Shown here in pieces: positions 59,496-64,000 of a DNA stretch of 64,000 nucleotides. Under the pieces are notes generated by a model. That model was not told where the DNA came from. It ran no database searches and saw only the letters and a program-made list of their open reading frames with translations. The position numbers and the translations under genes are program-made. This stretch comes from Cyathus striatus. Taxonomy: Eukaryota > Basidiomycota > Agaricomycetes > Agaricales > Nidulariaceae. Location of the stretch: positions 124,001 to 188,000 of the forward strand of contig JAOVFP010000002.1 in NCBI GenBank assembly GCA_025738555.1, given 5' to 3'. The first letter of the stretch is position 1. Each line of letters begins with the position of its first letter.

Positions 59496-60751
59496 AATTG
59501 TATGCAGGAGGAACAGGAAAATATTTCATGCCACTATTGTTATGGGAGACATCAACTGTTGAATAGATAGTGCTGCTATCGCTGGGAGTTAGTACACTCT
59601 CCCTCACATAACCCTGCGTATTCTGATACAATTGTTCTTTCCGCAGAGGTATGAGACTCGTCGGAGTTATATTCTGGTTTCTGATGCTATCCCCTAGTAC
59701 TCCGGTATCGCCAGTGACAAGGGAGCCTTCCTGAACCATATCGGTATTAGAAGTCACCTGAAAGGTCCTCGGAGTCATCTCTATCCGTAAGCGCCGACGT
59801 CTTACGTGGAATTTATATCCAAGAAATGCCAACAGAAGTATAACCGAAATACAACCACTAACACCACCTGCAATAGCTGCTATATTCGATGAGTGAGAGG
59901 TCTTGGAAGTAGGTGATGAAGATGAGGCTGGGCTTGTGGTCGTAGAACTTGATGAACTCGAGAAAAATGACATAGAAGAGGTGGTGCTTGTAGGACTGGG
60001 GGAAATAGAGCTTGTCGATGAAATTGTGAAACAACTGTGATCGCCTATTATTATAGCGTAAGAATTCTCAGAACTTAAGAGGCTACAATTTTTTAAATGC
60101 ACCTCCATCGCTGACGTTGAACCGATTAGATTGGGTAAATCGTTGTGAACTGTCCGTAATATAGAGAACTGCCTGTCCTTTTAAATTATTATTCAACGTG
60201 TGAATGCATTGATTTAGACGGGAAACTTTGCACAAGCTCACCATGTATCGGACCCACGGGCCACAGATAACTATTTCCGGTTAAGTTCGAAAACTGGTCA
60301 TAGATAACCATATCGACACTTAGAAAGTCTGAAAGAATGCTAACAAAAAACAACATGAAGTACTCTTCAATTGTAATGCAGAAGATATCTCAGCATACTT
60401 CTGCGAGTTGTCTTCATCAGTAAAATGTGAAGATGCCTGGAATGTATTTTAAAATTTGAAAGCTTACCAATTGAAACGGCGCTGGTCAAAGACATTATTC
60501 TAAGTACATTTAAGCCATACCGTAGGAAGGCAAATCCGTACCAGTTACAGGGCCACTCCAAAGAACTGTTAAGGTTTGACAGGCGATGGCATCCCCACTG
60601 AGATTGAAGTTTATATTCAGCTAAATTGTCTACGGTAGATCACATACGGGGTATCGATAATAAATTCCGAATTGGGTATTGTTTGCGTATCCGTAGGTTG
60701 AATTAAACCACAAAGAAGGAAAGTAGGGATTAGCACTAACAAGCGTACCAT
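59482..60751 (-). CDS. Ser/Thr-rich single-pass membrane protein, second paralogue
   Basis: Exons: 60751-60648, 60597-60542, 60481-60468, (two-base gap), 60339-60242, 60177-60103, 60044-59482. A signal peptide is clear (MVRLLVLIPTFLLCGLIQPT). The extracellular module has FIIDTP, DAIACQTLTVLWSG, APFQL, ILSDF and DQFSNLTGNSYLWPV, aligning with the gene at 9737-11159, including identical intron positions and a 14-nt third exon. A shorter Ser/Thr/Pro stalk follows, then one transmembrane helix (AAIAGGVSGCISVILLLAFL), RRRR, and a tail with PPAY. The last residues (NSHLR) and stop come from an adjoining MITE-like end, replacing the TEG end of the paralogue. About 303 aa. Likely a glycosylated surface protein. 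Confidence 0.85.
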
Positions 60752-61294
60752 AGCTCGAAGTGGGCAAGAACTTGGGGATGACAAAATCTTAGTTCATAAC
60801 TCACAGGTTACTTATAATCCGTTTCGTTTTATCCCACCATCATCCAGCGTTGTAGATGCATATAGATCTATGAAAACTAAATATAAATGTTCCACAGGAT
60901 CTAACATATGTTCATCATCAATGCATTCTCTTCAGCTCGAAAATACTCGACGTATGCTCACATCGCAACCGGGAAATTTTAAATAACTTCATAGATGCAA
61001 ACATTGTCGAGTGAGCTTGTCTTGACTGTAGCGATAAGTACATGAACATGAAGTTGGAGAAATATGGAAAATAAAAGTCTGAGCTGTAGCGGCTCGCCGC
61101 TCAGTATCACCTTTCATGATCATTCAGAAGTTGATAAAAATCTTGCAAATCAATGATACTAATCTCGACATACGGCAGGACTGCCACTATAGTTCCGAAA
61201 TAAGTGGCACTACTATCGTACCCTGTTTTAAGAACAGGAACAGCCCATGCGTAGCCAAAACTGTACATGATTATACATCAGACAACACTGGTTT
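60752..61294. other. intergenic, upstream of the membrane-protein gene
   Basis: No gene is seen; the forward frame at 61116-61490 is antisense to retroelement debris. Confidence 0.35.
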
Positions 61295-62199
61295 TCATTG
61301 TGCACTAACAGTGCAAGGATCTATTTCTTGCGGTTGGCTGATATATAATATAAAGGCTGAGTATATTGCTTGTGGGTTCGCTGGGGATATTGTGGGACTG
61401 GCAGAAGGTAAGGTAAGAGTTGAGAGCGCAAGTGTAATTGCTAGTGGTAGAACGGTCAATTGCATATCCAAAGGTGGGAGCCGCTCATGAGTCCAGGGCT
61501 CCCGAACAGGCTGCCGAGACTCGGTAAGAGATGTATTCGTTTGGATATTGCCCCCAACGCATGCTGCGGGGGTAGTAAGATATGATAAGAAGGATGTCAT
61601 ACCGACGCACAAGTGCAAAGCCCTGCCTGGAGAGGGCATCAGCAACATGATTGCCATTGCCTGGGATCCAGAGAACGCGTAGGAGATAGTCACGACGGAA
61701 AAGCTCATTGGCAGCGATCTTGAGAAGAGTGCTGTATTTGGAATTAGAGGCCCGCAGCGAATTGAAAAAGGAAGAAGATAGATGGCACAAACAACCGCAA
61801 AAACCTCAAACACAAAAATATCTTGCTGAGGGACGCATGGTGGGAAAGTGTAATAATACCCATCATGGTTAGTGATGAACCAAATAGCTGTTTTTCCTTC
61901 TCGTGAGGAATACCAAGTTCATCCCAAAACGAGAAAAGTGTGGTTTGATGAGCTAGAAAGTCTTGATGGTATGCCCCATGACCGTATATTGTAATAGTAT
62001 AAGAACTCGCGTTAAGAAGACCGTCAATGACACCTCTGCCTTGCGAAATCACGAGGGGGAGACGCCGCGGGAGCATATGGAGCCGCCTAGGTGTATTCTG
62101 TCTACCATGATGATATGCGTGACCTTGCGCGATGGTGAACGATAATAAGTGGAGCTTCAAGATTGAATACTGAAGACTAAACAGGGGTCCGGTGATCAA
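61295..62199 (-). mobile_element. reverse transcriptase/RNase H remnant
   Basis: Reverse-strand frames carry YGHGAYHQDFLAHQTTLFSF, then WDELGIPHEKEKQLFGSSL (61744-62199), a palm/thumb pattern of a retroelement RT common in mushrooms. They also carry LRVLWIPGNGNHVADALSR (61485-61790), the end of an RNase H domain. Frames are broken and ends absent. The tyrosine-recombinase (DIRS-like) or gypsy type cannot be decided from this piece. Confidence 0.7.
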
Positions 62200-63115
62200 A
62201 TTGACTATTGGATAGATAACGTAGCACTGTACCCTTTTTAGCCTCTTTCACTATAACAGATATATTTTGTAGAATGAAGTTTCCCTATACACTGAAGAGG
62301 TCCTATATAACGCCGTGCGATGTTCTGATATTCGACAGTAAGAAGCGATGACTGGTATATATGTATACACTCTACATTTAACCATTAGTAAGCCTCCCTG
62401 CATGTATCGTTACCACTCACCTGTATCTCACACCCCACCCTCTACCTTCACACCCCAGACCAATCTTTCACCCAACGAACTCACAAAGCTCAACCCGTAG
62501 CGTCATAGCAAATGAAGGATCACAGCCCTCGATACCATCCCTACCCTATTAAACCTATCCATCTCCTTCATCTTCTCCACGCGCGTCCTAGACCCCGTAA
62601 ACATGAGGGGGTGAAAGAGGAGGCGTGATGGCGGTGGCAATGGCAGTTGAGGTCGGTGCAGAGGTGTAGGGTCGTATGCTCGACATGCTCTACTCAGCGA
62701 GCTAGGGAAAGCTGAGGGAAAGCTTAAAGGAGGCTTGAGGATCTCAATCACTAGTGAACAATGGAAGTACACCGCTCACCTAAATCTACGCTTTCATCGC
62801 TGTATGCAGTAGGCGTAATGTAGCAGAATTGTTTCTGGATGACATTGAGAACCTTGGACTAGATTTCACTTCTCTATGAAATAATTATACAGGGGTGGAA
62901 CGTCGATGAGTCATAGATTGAGTTGGATGGTGTCCATTGTGTGTGGAGGACGGGGCTGGCGATGAGGAAGGGGTTGGAACTTGAAGCTGAAGGGCCATCG
63001 ATGACGGAGACCAAGAGTTGTGCAGCAACGGGTGTTTGTACTTGTATATTACAAACCTTCGGCATTACAAAGTGACAAAGTAAGAACAGTACGTATCCAG
63101 TATTCCAACATGACT
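62198..63115 (-). repeat. 0.9-kb duplicated segment, arm 2
   Basis: Inverted copy of 51756-52642 with the same order of blocks and small indels. The proximal end abuts the RT remnant at TTGATCACC. It has no intact frame. Confidence 0.75.
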
Positions 63116-63793
63116 CGAACAGTACTGGGAATAGAGTAGTTAAAGAGGCCGAAGATTTTTATACTGAATCAAACGACGTCAATGGGGTACCGCCGGCAGG
63201 AAACATCACGGCGCATCAACAGCCTCGCGTGGATCGCATAAGCAACCCCGGACCGTGATCTAACAGGTCTCGGATATCCTCGTCTTATTATCCAATAATG
63301 CATCACCTCCTACCAAAAATTTGGCCAACATAACAGGTGCTTATACTGCCATTTCTGTAAGAAGCAGGACATATATAGGCTACTGTTGCTAGTGCTTCAA
63401 CCTGCCATACGACCGGTGAAAATAGAATAAAGCATCAGTTTCAGCAAGGGTACACCACGTATCGAAAGAAACTAGTTCTTACTTGAATCATCGAGATATC
63501 ATCAAAAGACCTTGAAATTATCTATTCTATTTTTTACCTAATATTCCTTAAATGTTTCTGTGAATGTTGAATGCGAACGTCCACGCGGTAGTTTATAGCC
63601 TTGTTATAACCGCTCTCATTTTGGGATGGTACGGCGTTCGTCATATGATACTCATAGTCACATCCCATGGACCATTATTATATTATTCTACCTTGTATAA
63701 TACGTATATTCCGACCCAGGTGAAATTATTCCGTGTCTGTACTACTGTGAAACAATACAGACTAATAGCAAAGAAAAGAGCCAATTTTATCTG
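63116..63793. other. intergenic
   Basis: No gene or repeat is recognised. Confidence 0.4.
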
Positions 63794-64000
63794 TTAATTT
63801 TCTTCAAATATACCAATAACTTGATCTTTCACTTCCTTCGTAACATCTTTCCACTTATTCTCCAGCTCTTGCTTCACATTATCAAACAAGACAAGATCAA
63901 ACCTGTCTCCAGCCCACAATCCCCTAAGAATATCAGGAGCATTGGTCCGTTGGCATATCATTGCATGTGGATCTGAGGACCAACAGATATAAAAGAGAAG
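63794..64000 (-). CDS. 3' end of an unassigned gene entering from the right edge
   Basis: The reverse strand from 64000 is open to a TAA at 63794-63796. It reads DPHAMICQRTNAPDILRGLW, then AGDRFDLVLFDNVKQEL and ends DQVIGIFEEN. The composition is plainly protein-like (amphipathic, charged). A possible acceptor (CCTCAG) near 63975 would start the last exon at about 63974. Family not recognised. Confidence 0.6.
   Translation of the reverse strand, partial: LLFYICWSSDPHAMICQRTNAPDILRGLWAGDRFDLVLFDNVKQELENKWKDVTKEVKDQVIGIFEEN

Noticed and set aside
1..60751. One large inverted duplication of the left 11 kb into the right end
   Set aside because: The MYND and surface-protein copies are both inverted but their order (MYND then surface gene on the plus coordinate) is not reversed, and the RTA1-like gene is not duplicated.

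Overview
The window reads as nuclear DNA of a mushroom-forming basidiomycete (Agaricomycetes). Genes are split by many short GT-AG introns of about 42-120 bp. The families present (DUF6534 membrane proteins, RTA1-like proteins, COMT-type O-methyltransferases, F-box-like proteins, MYND proteins) are typical of that group, and DNA transposons are dense. There is no bacterial gene organisation. I cannot name the species.

Layout. 1-1808 MYND-finger gene, running off the left edge by an inferred six bases. 1994-3384 RTA1-like membrane protein, reverse strand. 3893-8711 a nest of four DNA transposons, one carrying an intact spliced passenger gene. 9737-11159 a Ser/Thr-rich single-pass membrane protein. 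11.8-13.3 kb a Mutator-like MITE next to a GC-rich degenerate minisatellite. 13987-15664 DUF6534 protein, reverse. 16568-18466 O-methyltransferase. 18915-21936 a PIF/Harbinger element. 23356-24216 an F-box pseudogene. 26326-26429 an intron-containing tRNA-Lys(CUU). 27181-28146 a Tc1-like transposase with one nonsense codon. 28186-34024 a gene ending in a SAM-like domain, broken by a complete hAT element (29746-33717). 36655-37915 an F-box-like/LRR-type gene. 38.4-39.1 kb the N-terminal piece of a USP8-type deubiquitinase. 40.0-40.6 kb Copia Gag debris. 42347-42697 a tiny dsRBM-like protein. 43.7-46.8 kb an unassigned basic ORF and a LINE 3' end. 48.8-49.9 kb a pogo/Tc1-like MITE. 52673-55229 a decayed second copy of the MYND gene, split by a 1.44-kb solo-LTR-like insertion. 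59482-60751 a paralogue of the 10-kb membrane protein. 61.3-62.2 kb RT/RNase H debris. 63794-64000 the 3' end of a gene entering from the right.

The coding genes do not form an obvious pathway or cluster. The window is best seen as a few housekeeping-like or lineage-specific genes in a transposon-rich region. Its main value is that several insertions can be resolved to the base: three hAT-type elements with 8-bp target duplications, two elements of another 8-bp-TSD family, one 11-bp-TSD element, one TA-TSD element and one 5-bp-TSD LTR-like element. Two paralogue pairs (MYND, and the membrane protein) let introns, starts and insertions be cross-checked inside the window. All splice models below were built by eye from reading-frame continuity and GT-AG sites.
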